This document shows positions 10,031 to 19,776 of a stretch of 64,000 nucleotides of DNA, in pieces. The position numbers and the translations under genes are program-made. Source of the DNA: Sphingomonas naphthae (GTDB taxonomy: Bacteria > Pseudomonadota > Alphaproteobacteria > Sphingomonadales > Sphingomonadaceae); the NCBI RefSeq assembly GCF_028607085.1, contig NZ_CP117411.1:1860001-1924000 (forward strand), given 5' to 3'. Position 1 is the stretch's first letter, and each line of letters begins with the position of its first letter. Below the pieces are notes generated by a model. The model was given only the letters and a program-made list of their open reading frames with translations. It was not told the DNA's origin and did no database searches.

Positions 10031-10048
10031 TTGTACCGGATGGTACAA
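10031..10048. promoter_or_regulatory. Operator-like dyad upstream of the methyltransferase gene
   Basis: TTGTACC (10031-10037), a 4-nt centre GGAT and GGTACAA (10042-10048) form a perfect inverted repeat 67 nt before the ATG at 10115. Size and symmetry resemble operators of TetR-family repressors. No regulator gene is adjacent, so the binding protein is unknown. Confidence 0.45.
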
Positions 10049-10114
10049 GCCAGCCCCTTGCCTTCCGCCCCGATCCGGTGATGGTGCGCGCCATACCGTT
10101 TCCAGGAGAGAGAC

Positions 10115-10864
10115 ATGCGCACTCCCATCGCCGCCTTGCTGCTTGCCGCCGCCCTTCCCGCCATAGCGATCGCCGCCTCGGTCCCGGCCCCCGTCACCAA
10201 GGCGCTGGCCGCCCCCGCCCGCGAGGCGGACAAGAAGGATGACGAGCGGCGCAAGGGCGGCGAAATCACCGCCTTCGCCGGCGTGAAGCCCGGCCAGACC
10301 GTCGTCGATCTGCTGCCGGGCGGCGGATATTGGACGCGGCTGTTCTCGGGCGTGGTCGGGCCGAAGGGCAAGGTGATCGACGTATGGCCGGCCGCCATGG
10401 TCGCGCCCGGCGCACGGGGCGAACCCCGCATGAAGGCGCTGATCGGCCAGCCGGGCTTCGAGAATGTCGAGGCGCTGCCGGTCGATCTGGCGGCCTATGC
10501 GACCCCGCCGGCGGACGTGGTGTTCACCTCGCAGAACATCCACGATCTGCCGAACAAGTCGTTCGGCGGACTGGATATCACCGCTTTCTCGAAGAATGTT
10601 CTGGCCTCGCTCAAGCCCGGCGGCCGCTTCATCGTGATCGATCATACCGGCAAGCCCGGCAGCGGCATGACCGAGACCGACACGCTCCATCGCATCGAGC
10701 CGAAGGTGGTGAAGGATGCGATCGTCGCGGCGGGCTTCAAATTCGCGGGCGAAAGCAAGCTGCTGGCGCATGCCGCCGACGATCATACGCTGAAGGTGTT
10801 CGATCCGGCGCTGCGCGGCAATACGGACCAGTTCATCTACGCGTTCGAGAAGCCGAAGAAGTAA
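10115..10864 (+). CDS. Exported class I methyltransferase-like protein
   Basis: 249 residues. The first 21 or so (MRTPIAALLLAAALPAIAIA) look like a Sec signal peptide, and the body has a Rossmann methyltransferase fold: GQTVVDLLPGGGYWTR (the SAM-binding glycine motif I), DVVFTSQNIHD, LKPGGRFIVIDH (motif after strand 5) and HTLKVF near the end. A SAM-type fold behind a signal peptide is odd, since SAM is cytoplasmic, but this predicted secreted methyltransferase family is widespread. GGAGAG precedes the ATG. Substrate unknown. Confidence 0.8.
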   Translation: MRTPIAALLLAAALPAIAIAASVPAPVTKALAAPAREADKKDDERRKGGEITAFAGVKPGQTVVDLLPGGGYWTRLFSGVVGPKGKVIDVWPAAMVAPGARGEPRMKALIGQPGFENVEALPVDLAAYATPPADVVFTSQNIHDLPNKSFGGLDITAFSKNVLASLKPGGRFIVIDHTGKPGSGMTETDTLHRIEPKVVKDAIVAAGFKFAGESKLLAHAADDHTLKVFDPALRGNTDQFIYAFEKPKK

Positions 10865-10907
10865 GGTTCCGCACCGCCCCGGCCAGCCCGGGGCGGTATC
10901 GGCGCGA

Positions 10908-12737
10908 TCAGCCCCAGGGCATCGCCAGCGTCGGCCGGTTGGCGTAGCGCGTCATCGCGATGCGCAGCGCCACCTGGCTCCCCGCCGCCAGTTGCAGCGT
11001 CACATGGCGCGCCGCCACGTCCTGCGCCGTCGCGCCGGCCTGCACCCGATCGATGCGATGTTCGCCATAGGCGCCGCCCTGCACGACGATGTCGGCCGGC
11101 TTGCCGCCGAGGTTCACCAGCGTCACGTCGACATGGCCATCGCCCATGCCCGTCACCAGCGCGGCGACCTGATCGGGCAGGCCCGCGCGGCGGCGGGTGG
11201 GATCGAAATAGCGCAGGCGGCAGTGTAGCGTGACGCCGCCCTGCGGCGCGGTGGTCGGCGACCAGGGCGGGCGGGCGATGTGGAGGCCGCCCGTCGTCAG
11301 TTGCACCAGCGCGCGGGCGCTGGCGGGGTTGATGTCGATCGGCCAGTCGGCCAGCCGCGTGTCGCGGGTTGTGGGGTCCTTCTCGCGCGCCTCGATCCGC
11401 TCGGCGATGCGCGCCATGTCCTGCTGGAGCGTCTCGATCGGATAGTTCGGGTTGCGGCCTTCGAGGAAGGCGAGCCACGGATGGTCGCCCGCCGCCGCGC
11501 GATCGTCGGCCCGCTGCGAGAAATACCACAGCTCGAAGCCGTTGGTGCGGTAGGGCGCGGGCTTGTAGCTATACCAGCCGTCGGCGCCGTGCATCGTCGG
11601 CACCATCAGCTTGCCGTCGCGCTGGACGGCCTTGTCGAGCAACGCCTCTCGCTGCCTGCGCCACAGATCCATATAGACCTGATCGCCAGTCAGGAGCGTA
11701 CCGTTCATGAAGGCGGTGATCGATCGGGTGACCCGGTTGCGATCCTCGCGCTGGCCGGTCTGCGGCACCAGTGGCGAGAAGCCCCAGCCGTAGACGCCCT
11801 TCCACCAATCCTTGCCGACGCGGCCGTCCGGATTGACGTGGCTCGGCAGGATATCGCCATTGGCGCGTGCGCGATCGACCCAGGCGTCGAGATAGTCGAG
11901 CGCCCAGCCGCGGAAGCGATCCCCCAGCCCCAGCGCATAAGCGTTCAGGCCGAGCGTGGTCGCCTGGAGGTTGAGCGGATTGTCGCCGACGACGTCGCCA
12001 TATTCGTCATAATGATGCAGCGTCTGGGCATAGGTCGTCTCGCCATGCTCCATGTGGAAGCGCTCGCCCGCCGCGAAGGGATCACCCGCCCAGTCGAGCG
12101 GGGTCGCCTCGCGCAGCATCGGCCCGCGACTGCCGTTGAGCATCGAACGCATCATCCGCAGCTTCGGATCGTAATTGCGCGTCGTGGGATCGCGGCCGGT
12201 GTAGAAATCGGCGTAGCGGCCGGTGCGCTCCTTCAACTTGGCGTCGCGCGGGATCGACAGGCCGAAGAGGTTGAAGCTGGTCAGCCCCTCCGAATTGTGC
12301 TGCCAATCCATCTGCACCGGAAATTCGCGATAATACATGCCCTTGCGGGCGATCGGCACGTCGATCGTCCTGGCCGCCGTATATTGGTGGAGATGCCCCT
12401 CGAAGAAGCGGCGCGACAGATCGAGCAGCCGATCCGATCCGCCCATGGCGTGCAGCAGCACCCAGTCGTTGGTCGCCTCGGCGGCGTCGTCGGGGCCGTC
12501 GTTGGCGCCCCACCGCTCGAACACCTCGAGCCGGTCGCCCTTGCCGACATATTTGGCGTAGAACGCCTCGCAGGCGGCGGCATTGGCATCGAGCAGGCGG
12601 CGCTGGAGCGTGGCCCAGGCGGGTGCCGGCTGGCGCTCCCCGACGCGCATCGGCGCGGCGGCGGCGCGGGCTTGCGCGGGCAAGGTCGCGGCGAGGGCCA
12701 CGCCACCCATCAGGACCGAACGGCGATCGACGATCAT
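10908..12737 (-). CDS. Tat-exported, toroid-like protein of a carbohydrate locus
   Basis: 609 residues from ATG at 12737, which overlaps the upstream transporter stop by 4 nt. The N-terminus MIVDRRSVLMGGVALAATLPA has a twin-arginine signal. The body is rich in helices with aromatic and acidic patches (WQHNSEG, GRDPTTRNYDPKLR, HGETTYAQTLHHYDEYGD, DWWKGVYGWGFSP), which recalls alpha/alpha-barrel polysaccharide lyases or glycosidases, and the last 150 residues look like beta sandwich. I cannot name a family. Its partners (sugar-acid type MFS transporter, TonB receptor) suggest breakdown of an oligosaccharide or uronate in the periplasm. Confidence 0.6.
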   Translation of the reverse strand: MIVDRRSVLMGGVALAATLPAQARAAAAPMRVGERQPAPAWATLQRRLLDANAAACEAFYAKYVGKGDRLEVFERWGANDGPDDAAEATNDWVLLHAMGGSDRLLDLSRRFFEGHLHQYTAARTIDVPIARKGMYYREFPVQMDWQHNSEGLTSFNLFGLSIPRDAKLKERTGRYADFYTGRDPTTRNYDPKLRMMRSMLNGSRGPMLREATPLDWAGDPFAAGERFHMEHGETTYAQTLHHYDEYGDVVGDNPLNLQATTLGLNAYALGLGDRFRGWALDYLDAWVDRARANGDILPSHVNPDGRVGKDWWKGVYGWGFSPLVPQTGQREDRNRVTRSITAFMNGTLLTGDQVYMDLWRRQREALLDKAVQRDGKLMVPTMHGADGWYSYKPAPYRTNGFELWYFSQRADDRAAAGDHPWLAFLEGRNPNYPIETLQQDMARIAERIEAREKDPTTRDTRLADWPIDINPASARALVQLTTGGLHIARPPWSPTTAPQGGVTLHCRLRYFDPTRRRAGLPDQVAALVTGMGDGHVDVTLVNLGGKPADIVVQGGAYGEHRIDRVQAGATAQDVAARHVTLQLAAGSQVALRIAMTRYANRPTLAMPWG

Positions 12738-14059
12738 TTGGCGAAGCTCAGGCGATAGAAGGGGCCGGCGATGAAGACGAAGGCGAGGATCGTCAGCACG
12801 CAATGCGCGCCCACGAAGATCAGCGCCCAATCGAACGACCCCGTCGCCGCGACGATGTAGCCGATGGCGATCGGCGTGACGATGCCGCCGACGTTGCCGA
12901 GCATGTTGAAGACACCGCTGGCGACGCCCGCCGCTTCCTTTGGCGCGACGTCCGCCATGATCGCCCAGCCGAGCGAGGCGATGCCCTTGCCGAAGAAGGC
13001 GATCGACATCAGCAGGATGACCAGCCACTCGGCATCGACGAACACGCAGGCGATGATCGCGGTGGCGAGCAGCATGCCGATGGTGAGCGGCGTCTTGCGG
13101 GCGATATCGACCGATCCGGTGCGCTTGAGCAGCAGATCCGAGACATAGCCACCGATGATACCGCCGAGGAAGCCGCACAGCGCCGGCAGCACGGCGGCGG
13201 CGCCCGCCTGCATGATGTTGAGGCCCCGCTCCTTCACCAGATAGATCGGGAACCACGTCACGAAGAAATAGGTCAGCACGTTGATGCCGTACTGGCCGAT
13301 GTAGATGCCCAGCATCATGCGGTTCTTGAGGAGCTTGGGCACGGCCGACCAGTCGAACGCGGCGCGGACCTTGCTGTCCTCCATGTGGATCAGGCCCCCA
13401 CCCTGCTCGATGTGCGCGAGTTCGGCGGCGTTGATGCTCGGGTGGCTGGCAGGGCTGCGGATCATCTTGAGGAAGATCGCGGTGGCGAGGAGGCCGAGAC
13501 CGCCCATCACCCAATAGACCGTGCGCCAGCCGAAATCGTGGACCAGCCAGCCCATCAGCGGCGAGAAGCTGACCAGGGCGAAATATTGCGCGGCGTTGAA
13601 GATGGCGGACGCGGTGCCGCGCTCGCTGGCGGGGAACCAGGCCGCGACGAGGCGCGCGTTGCCGGGGAAGGACGGCGCCTCCGCCAGCCCGACGAGGAAG
13701 CGCAGGCCGAACAGCATCACCACCGCCGACAGGCCCATGATGAGACCGGTCAGCCCCTGAAGCGCGGTGAGGATCGACCAGATGGCGATCGCGGTGGCGT
13801 AGACCCGCCGCGTGCCGAACCGATCCAGCAGCGCGCCACCGGGAATCTGCGCGATCACATAGGCCCAGGCGAAGGCCGACAGGATGTAGCCGGTCTGCAC
13901 CGCATTCAGCCCCAGTTCGGTCGAGGCCTGACTGCCCGCGATCGAGAAGGTTGCACGATCGGCATAGTTGATCGTGGTGATGATGAAGATCAGCGCAATG
14001 ATCCCGTAGCGCACCTTGGTGGGCCGGGCCGTCGCCGGTTGCTCGCTGATCGTCGCCAA
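12734..14059 (-). CDS. MFS transporter, anion:cation symporter (ACS) type
   Basis: 441 residues with 12 predicted membrane segments. INYADRATFSIAG after the first helix, GGALLDRFGTRRV between helices 2 and 3, and VAAWFPASERG in the first half are typical of ACS-family importers for hexuronates, glucarate or galactonate. It overlaps the downstream exported protein gene by ATGA, so they form an operon, divergent from the TonB receptor. It probably imports the product released in the periplasm; the exact substrate is not visible. Confidence 0.85.
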   Translation of the reverse strand: MATISEQPATARPTKVRYGIIALIFIITTINYADRATFSIAGSQASTELGLNAVQTGYILSAFAWAYVIAQIPGGALLDRFGTRRVYATAIAIWSILTALQGLTGLIMGLSAVVMLFGLRFLVGLAEAPSFPGNARLVAAWFPASERGTASAIFNAAQYFALVSFSPLMGWLVHDFGWRTVYWVMGGLGLLATAIFLKMIRSPASHPSINAAELAHIEQGGGLIHMEDSKVRAAFDWSAVPKLLKNRMMLGIYIGQYGINVLTYFFVTWFPIYLVKERGLNIMQAGAAAVLPALCGFLGGIIGGYVSDLLLKRTGSVDIARKTPLTIGMLLATAIIACVFVDAEWLVILLMSIAFFGKGIASLGWAIMADVAPKEAAGVASGVFNMLGNVGGIVTPIAIGYIVAATGSFDWALIFVGAHCVLTILAFVFIAGPFYRLSFAK

Positions 14060-14239
14060 GAAAATCGTCCTCTCGCTGGCGGCCGCCCGTCTGCGCGGGC
14101 TTCGGCCGGGGTAAGGATGAGGACGCTAGGCGCGCCCCGCCCGCCGGTCCAAATCAAAAGCCGGTTTGATCGAGCCACGGCCTGCATCGATGAAACCGCA
14201 GATCGGTGCGCATATCGCAACGATCCATGTCACATTCAG

Positions 14240-14285
14240 GTTAGCATCGATCCTGCACCGGCGCTAACTGACACCGGTTACCGGT
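14240..14285. promoter_or_regulatory. Operator-like inverted repeats in divergent promoter region
   Basis: Between the MFS operon and the TonB receptor there is a perfect 13-bp dyad ACCGGTTACCGGT at 14273-14285 and a second inverted repeat GTTAGC (14240-14245) with GCTAAC (14263-14268). Dyads of this size, often with central CGGT or GCGC, are typical targets of LacI- or GntR-type sugar regulators. No regulator gene is next to it. Confidence 0.45.
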
Positions 14286-14357
14286 CCACAAGAAGATCGG
14301 CGAACGCGATTTCGAGGCCGTAACTCGGCCCGTCGCAGGAACAGGGAGAGAGACTGC

Positions 14358-17153
14358 ATGTCCGGCCATCAGAAATTCAAGACCGCCCTCATCCTCGGCA
14401 CCGCCTTTGCGGCGCTCGCCGGTGGCCAGGCCCGCGCGCAGACCGCGCCCGCCGCCCCCGCCCCCGCCACGCAGGCCGAGCCCGCGCCCGAGGAGATCGT
14501 AGTCACCGGCTTCCGCGCCAGCCTCAACACCGCGCTGGGCATGAAGCGCAACGAAACCTCGTCGATCGACGCGATCAAGGCCGAGGATATCGCCGAATTC
14601 CCCGACCTGAACCTCGCGGAATCGCTCCAGCGCATTCCCGGCGTCACGATCAACCGGGTCAACGGCGAAGGCCGCAACATCTCGGTGCGCGGCCTCGGGC
14701 CGGAATATACCCGCGTCCGCATCAACGGCATGGAAGCCATCGGCACCACCGGCGGCACCGACAATTCGGGCGGCGTGAACCGGGGCCGCGGCTTCGATTT
14801 CAACATCTTCTCGTCGGATCTGTTCAACAGCCTGGCCGTCCGCAAGACGGCGACCGCCGATATCGAGGAAGGCTCGCTCGGCGGCACCGTCGATCTCGAT
14901 ACCGCCAAGCCGTTCGACTATAAGAAGCCCACCGCCGTCTTCTCGGCGCAGGCCAGCTACAACGATCTCGCCCGCAAGGCGACGCCGCGCCTGTCGGCGC
15001 TGGCCTCGACCACCACGTCGGACGGCCGCTTCGGCGTGCTGATGTCGGTCTCCTACGAGGAGCGCCACCTGAAGGAAGAGGGCGCGAACATCACGCGCTG
15101 GACCTATGGCGGCTTCAACGGCGGCTTCAACGCGGCCTCCACCCTGGCGGGCTACACGCTGGCGCAGATCAACAACGCCAACCCGGATACCGCGATCTTC
15201 CATCCGCGCATCCCCGGCCTCGTCAGCTACGACATCAAGCAGAAGCGCCTTGGCGCCGCCACCTCGGTACAGTTCCGCCCGACGCCCGCCACGCTGATCT
15301 CGCTCGACGGCCTCTATTCCCGGCTCGACGGCACACGCGCCGAGGCGCAGTTGCAGGCGATCAGCTTCAGCCGATCGGGCACGGGCAAGCCGCAGACGAT
15401 CATCCGCAACGGCACGGTCGATAGCGACAACAACCTCATCAGCGGTACGTTCGACAATGTCGATCTGCGCTCGCAGTCGCGCTTCGACAAGCTGACGACC
15501 GATTTCTATCAGGTCACCGCCAACGTCAGCCAGAAGATCGGCACCCGCCTGAAGCTGAACGCCATCGCCGGCTATGCCAGCAGTGAATTCCGCAACCCGA
15601 TCCAGACGACGGTCACGATCGACGCGGCCAACACCGGCGGCTTCTTCTACGATTTCGGCAACGGCCGCTTCCCCACGATCCGGCCGGGCGTGGACGTCGC
15701 CAACCCGGCGACATGGTCGTTCGTCAACGGCACGTCCGAAGTCCGCATCCGCCCGCAGACGGTGAGCAACGACTTCACCACCGCCAAGGGTTCGGCCGAG
15801 TGGGAGGCGACCGATTTCGTCAAGCTGAAGGCGGGCGTCGACTGGCGCCGCTTCCGCTACGATTCCACCGAAATGCGCCGTCTGGCGGGTGAGACGGTGG
15901 TGACGCCGCTGACCGCCGCGCAGCTCGCCGCCGGCACCACCCTGTTCGACGGCTTCGGTCGCGGCCTCAGCCTGCCGACCGGCACGCCAAACGCCTGGAT
16001 CGTGCCGAACCTCGATTATTTCATCAACAATTACGGCATCTACAGCAGCCCGACCTATGCGACCGGCGGCATCGAGAATGCCACCGCGCGCGGCTCCTAC
16101 ATCACGGTCGAGGAAAAGGATCTCGGCGGCTGGGGCATGGCCGAATTCGACATGAAGGAGTTCGGCGTGCCGGTGCGCGGCGACATCGGCCTGCGCTATG
16201 TGAAGACCGATCAGCTTTCGACCGGCTATGCCAGCCAGGGCACCGCGATCAACCTCGTCTCGGCCGATCGCACCTACAAGCGCTGGCTGCCCTCGGCGAA
16301 TTTGGTGATCGACGTGTCGAGCAACCTGCTCGTCCGCCTCGCCGCCGCCAAGACGCTGTCGCGCGCCGGTATCTCGGCGATCACGCCGGGCGGCAACATC
16401 AGCATCTCGGGCGGCAACCGCAGCTTCAGCCGGGGCAATCCCGATCTGAAGCCGACCTCGTCGAAGAATCTCGACGCCGCGATCGAATGGTATCCGGCCA
16501 AGGGCTCGATCTATGCCGTGTCGGTGTTCCGCAAGGATATCGGCACCTTCGTGCAGACGCTCAGCACCGGCGTGCCCTTCACCCAGCTGGGCCTGCCTGA
16601 ATCCCTGCTCACCGGCACCGGCGCGCTGCCGACCGACGTGTTCATCGTCAGCCAGCCGGTCAATTCGCAGGGCGGCAAGCTGACCGGCTTCGAGGTGAAC
16701 GTGCAGCAGCCGTTCAACTTCCTGCCGGGCATCCTCTCCAACTTCGGCGTGCTGGGCAACCTCACCTACGTGAAGTCGAACATCCGCTACCTGATCGGCA
16801 CGGCATCGACCGCGACCGTGACGGAGCCGCTGGTCGGCCTGTCGAAATATGCCGCCAACGGCACGCTCTATTTCGAGACCGAGAAATTCTCGATCCGTGG
16901 CTCGGTCGCCTATCGCTCGAAATATCTGACGGCGGTGCCGGGCACCGAGGGCAATGCCTACAACGGCACGAACAAGACGATCAACGTCGACGCCCAGATG
17001 ACCTACAATATCAACGACCGGATCAAGCTGAGCCTCGAGGCGGTGAACCTCACCGACGAGGAGAATGACCAGTTCGTGGACGAGACCAACCGCCTGAGCG
17101 TGCTGACGCACAGCGGCCGCCAATTCTTCTTCGGAGTACGGTACGCCCTCTGA
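14358..17153 (+). CDS. TonB-dependent outer-membrane receptor
   Basis: 931 residues. Signal peptide (MSGHQKFKTALILGTAFAAL, ending near AQA), an Ala/Pro spacer, the TonB box EEIVVTGFRASL, a plug domain with DLNLAESLQRIPGVTINR, NISVRGLGPEYTRVRINGM and GGTVDL, then a 22-strand-type barrel ending in a terminal Phe/aromatic strand GRQFFFGVRYAL. The long plug with FRASL and ALGMKRN is typical of sphingomonad and Caulobacter receptors for saccharides. Together with the divergent transporter operon it fits energy-coupled uptake of an oligosaccharide. GGGAGAGAG precedes the ATG at 14358. Confidence 0.93.
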   Translation: MSGHQKFKTALILGTAFAALAGGQARAQTAPAAPAPATQAEPAPEEIVVTGFRASLNTALGMKRNETSSIDAIKAEDIAEFPDLNLAESLQRIPGVTINRVNGEGRNISVRGLGPEYTRVRINGMEAIGTTGGTDNSGGVNRGRGFDFNIFSSDLFNSLAVRKTATADIEEGSLGGTVDLDTAKPFDYKKPTAVFSAQASYNDLARKATPRLSALASTTTSDGRFGVLMSVSYEERHLKEEGANITRWTYGGFNGGFNAASTLAGYTLAQINNANPDTAIFHPRIPGLVSYDIKQKRLGAATSVQFRPTPATLISLDGLYSRLDGTRAEAQLQAISFSRSGTGKPQTIIRNGTVDSDNNLISGTFDNVDLRSQSRFDKLTTDFYQVTANVSQKIGTRLKLNAIAGYASSEFRNPIQTTVTIDAANTGGFFYDFGNGRFPTIRPGVDVANPATWSFVNGTSEVRIRPQTVSNDFTTAKGSAEWEATDFVKLKAGVDWRRFRYDSTEMRRLAGETVVTPLTAAQLAAGTTLFDGFGRGLSLPTGTPNAWIVPNLDYFINNYGIYSSPTYATGGIENATARGSYITVEEKDLGGWGMAEFDMKEFGVPVRGDIGLRYVKTDQLSTGYASQGTAINLVSADRTYKRWLPSANLVIDVSSNLLVRLAAAKTLSRAGISAITPGGNISISGGNRSFSRGNPDLKPTSSKNLDAAIEWYPAKGSIYAVSVFRKDIGTFVQTLSTGVPFTQLGLPESLLTGTGALPTDVFIVSQPVNSQGGKLTGFEVNVQQPFNFLPGILSNFGVLGNLTYVKSNIRYLIGTASTATVTEPLVGLSKYAANGTLYFETEKFSIRGSVAYRSKYLTAVPGTEGNAYNGTNKTINVDAQMTYNINDRIKLSLEAVNLTDEENDQFVDETNRLSVLTHSGRQFFFGVRYAL

Positions 17154-17182
17154 CCACTCCTTATCCAGGGAACGTACCCGTC

Positions 17183-17217
17183 TGCCCCGGCGCCCCACGG
17201 CGCCGGGGCATTTTTTT
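17183..17217 (+). terminator. Rho-independent terminator of the TonB receptor gene
   Basis: A 12-bp perfect stem (TGCCCCGGCGCC at 17183-17194 with GGCGCCGGGGCA at 17199-17210), a CCAC loop and seven T at 17211-17217, 30 nt after the stop codon. Confidence 0.93.
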
Positions 17218-17241
17218 GGGGAGGGGCGCCTGTCCACCAGC

Positions 17242-17363
17242 TCCGTTCGTCCCGAGCGAAGTCGAGGGACGTGCCCCACGCGCAGCTGTCTCGACTTCAT
17301 GCCGAAGGCATGAAGTTTATCCTGAGCGCCTGGCAGGCAGTCGAAGGGCTCGACACGAACGGC
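17242..17363. repeat. Intergenic GAAGTCGA-type repeat pair
   Basis: CCGTTCGTCCCGAGCGAAGT at 17242-17261 is mirrored by the inverted copy ending in TCGACACGAACGG (17350-17362). A perfect inner hairpin (ACTTCATGCC, GAA, GGCATGAAGT) occupies 17294-17316. This CGTTCGT...GAGCGAAGTCGA family is scattered between sphingomonad genes; a second copy lies at 30084-30194. It fills the gap between the TonB receptor and a convergent kinase gene. Confidence 0.7.
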
Positions 17364-17400
17364 CGAGGAAAGAGTCTTACATCACCGGCGCCGCGCGGCC

Positions 17401-19689
17401 TCAGCCGACCGGCGTTTCCAGGATGTTGCGCAACTGCGAGGTGAGGCGCCAGACGACGCCATCGGCCGCATAATCCAGATCCGCCGTGCCGCCCAGATCG
17501 CGGGCGAGGCTCTTCATCAGGCGGGTGCCGAAGCCGGGGCGGTCGGGCGCCGTCACCGCCGGGCCGCCCGTCTCGCGCCATTCCATCCGCAGGATGCGAT
17601 CGTCGCCCCCGCCCTCGATCGCCCAGTGGATCGCGACATGGCCGATGTCGCGCGAGAGGGCGCCATATTTGGTCGCGTTGGTCGCGAGTTCGTGGAGTGC
17701 CATCGACAAGGCCAGCGCGGCGCGGGCGGACAGATAGATTTCCGGCCCCTCGACGCGGATGCGGGCCGATCGGCCGCCTTGCAGGCGGATCGCGCCATCG
17801 ACGATCGCGGTGATCGGCGCGGCGGTCCAGCTGGTGTGGGTCAGCAGGTCATGTGCCTGCGCGAGTACGGCGATGCGGTTGCCGATCGCCTCGCTGGCCG
17901 CCGCCGGGGTGATCGCGGTGCGCAGCGACTGGCTGACGATCGCCTGCACCACCGCCATCGTATTCTTGATGCGGTGCTGAAGCTCGGCGATCAGGAGCGC
18001 GCGATGCTCCTCGGTGGCCTTATACTGGCTGATGTCGCGCACGGTGCCGACGAAGCGCCGCGCCGCGCCCGCGATCAGCGCGCCGCGCACATGTACCCAG
18101 CGTTGCCGCCCGTCGCGATCCACCGTGCGATATTCGATATCGAGCAGGCCGCCGCTGGGCGCCAGCGCCGCCGCGATCGTCTCGCGCACCCGATCGCGAT
18201 CGGCGCTGTGGACGCGCGCCATGAAGGAGGTCTCGAAATCGATCGGCTCGTCGGGCGTGTGGCCGAGCAGTTCGCGGGTACGGGCATCCCATACCTGCGT
18301 CTCCAGTTCGGGCGTGGTTTCCCACGTCCCCATCTCCACCGCCGCCAGCGCCAGTTCGGTGCGGGTCTCGCTCTCGGCGCGGCCGATCTCGGCCTTGCGC
18401 CGTTCGGTGATGTCGATCGCGACGCCGTTGAAGTGCGTCGGGTTACCCGCCTCGTCGCGCGCGCACAGGCCGCGCGCCAGCACCCAGCATTCGCCGGCCG
18501 CCGCATGGACGAGGCGATATTCCTCCGCGAAAGCCCCGCCGCGCTCCAGCGTCTCGGCGATGCGCGCCAGCACGAATTCGCGGTCGTCGGGGTGAATACC
18601 GTCGATGAAGCGGGCGATCGGCAGGCCGGTTTCGCCTTCCTCGACCGTGACGCCATAGGCGCGGCTGAAGCTGGCATCCGCATAGACCCGGTCCGAGGCG
18701 ACGTCCCAATCCCACGCCCCGACGAAGCCCGATGCCTCCAGCGCGAGTTGGAAGCGCTCCTCGATCGCCTCCAAGCGCTTGGCCTCCAGATGCTGCTCGG
18801 TGCGGTCGCGCAGGATCTTGATGAAGCCGATCGAGCGGCCGACATCGTCGGTGAGCGGCATCATCTCGCCATTGGCCCAGAAGCGGTCGCCGCCCTGCCG
18901 CAGATGCCAGCGCTCGTCGCGGCCATGGCCGGTCGTCAACGCCGCCGCCATCTCGCGCGCCGGCACGCCCGCCGCGACATCCTCGGGCGTGAAGAAGCGG
19001 TCGCAGGGTTGGCCCAGCATCTCGCTTTCGTCCCAGCCGAGGATCGCGGCGGCGCCAGCGTTCCAGCTGGTCACCCGCCCCTCGCGGTCCATCGAGATGA
19101 TGGCGTAATCGGTTGCGCTTTCCAGGATGAAATGGTCGCGCTGGCTGGTCCGCTGCTGTTCGGCGACGGCGCGGCGCAGATCGAGCTGCGCCATCACCTG
19201 CCGTGCCAGCACGCGCAGCGTATCCTGCTGCAAGGCGGTCAGCTGGCGCGGCCGGGTGTCGAGCACGCACAGGGTGCCGATCGGCAGGCCCGTCTCGGTC
19301 TTGAGCAGCGCGCCGGCGTAGAAGCGCAGGCCCGCGTCGCCGGTGACGAGCGGGTTGCAATCGAAACGCGCATCCTGCGTGGCGTCGGGCACGAGCAGGA
19401 AATCCTCCTCGAGGATCGCCTTGGCGCAGAAGGAGGTTTCAAGCGGCGTCTCGCGCACGCCGAGGCCGACCTCGGCCTTGAAGAATTGCCGCCCGTCGCC
19501 GATCAGATTGACGACGGCGATCGGCGTCCCGCAGATGCGCGAGGCGAGCTGCGCCACTTCGTCGAACGCGGGCTCGGTCGGCGTGTCGAGCATGGCATAG
19601 CTGGCCAGCGCGGCGAGCCGATCGGCTTCCGTCCACGGTCTCTCCCGCAAGGCCACCGAATCACCCACGCCCGCCGTCAAGCCCCGCAT
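17401..19689 (-). CDS. GAF-PAS-PAS-PAS sensor histidine kinase, HWE type
   Basis: 762 residues, no membrane segment, so a cytoplasmic sensor. Order: GAF domain (about 25-165, FCAKAI and GLPIGTLCVLD), PAS 1 (about 180-300, ESATDYAIISMDREGRVTSW), PAS 2 (about 310-435, ending in FNGVAIDITERRKAE), PAS 3 (about 445-565, ending in VGTVRDISQYKATEEH), then the HWE/HisKA_2 kinase with phospho-acceptor His in LQHRIKNTMAVVQAIVSQSL, HELATNATKYGAL N-box and GFGTRLMKSL G-box. HWE kinases often serve light responses or the general stress response. It lacks the Cys signature of a bilin or LOV site that I would recognise. It lies 87 nt after the RHH-kinase gene on the same strand. Confidence 0.9.
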   Translation of the reverse strand: MRGLTAGVGDSVALRERPWTEADRLAALASYAMLDTPTEPAFDEVAQLASRICGTPIAVVNLIGDGRQFFKAEVGLGVRETPLETSFCAKAILEEDFLLVPDATQDARFDCNPLVTGDAGLRFYAGALLKTETGLPIGTLCVLDTRPRQLTALQQDTLRVLARQVMAQLDLRRAVAEQQRTSQRDHFILESATDYAIISMDREGRVTSWNAGAAAILGWDESEMLGQPCDRFFTPEDVAAGVPAREMAAALTTGHGRDERWHLRQGGDRFWANGEMMPLTDDVGRSIGFIKILRDRTEQHLEAKRLEAIEERFQLALEASGFVGAWDWDVASDRVYADASFSRAYGVTVEEGETGLPIARFIDGIHPDDREFVLARIAETLERGGAFAEEYRLVHAAAGECWVLARGLCARDEAGNPTHFNGVAIDITERRKAEIGRAESETRTELALAAVEMGTWETTPELETQVWDARTRELLGHTPDEPIDFETSFMARVHSADRDRVRETIAAALAPSGGLLDIEYRTVDRDGRQRWVHVRGALIAGAARRFVGTVRDISQYKATEEHRALLIAELQHRIKNTMAVVQAIVSQSLRTAITPAAASEAIGNRIAVLAQAHDLLTHTSWTAAPITAIVDGAIRLQGGRSARIRVEGPEIYLSARAALALSMALHELATNATKYGALSRDIGHVAIHWAIEGGGDDRILRMEWRETGGPAVTAPDRPGFGTRLMKSLARDLGGTADLDYAADGVVWRLTSQLRNILETPVG

Positions 19690-19776
19690 CTTCGTCCAAG
19701 TCCATCATAGAGCCGTAACGGTCCCCGTGAAAGCCGAGCCGGTACAGGTATTTGCGGGCGGAAAAGCTAACCTGCG

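Noticed and set aside
14241-17300. 1019-codon minus-strand frame opposite the TonB receptor
   Set aside because: Shadow frame; the receptor has signal peptide, plug and barrel motifs, the shadow has none.
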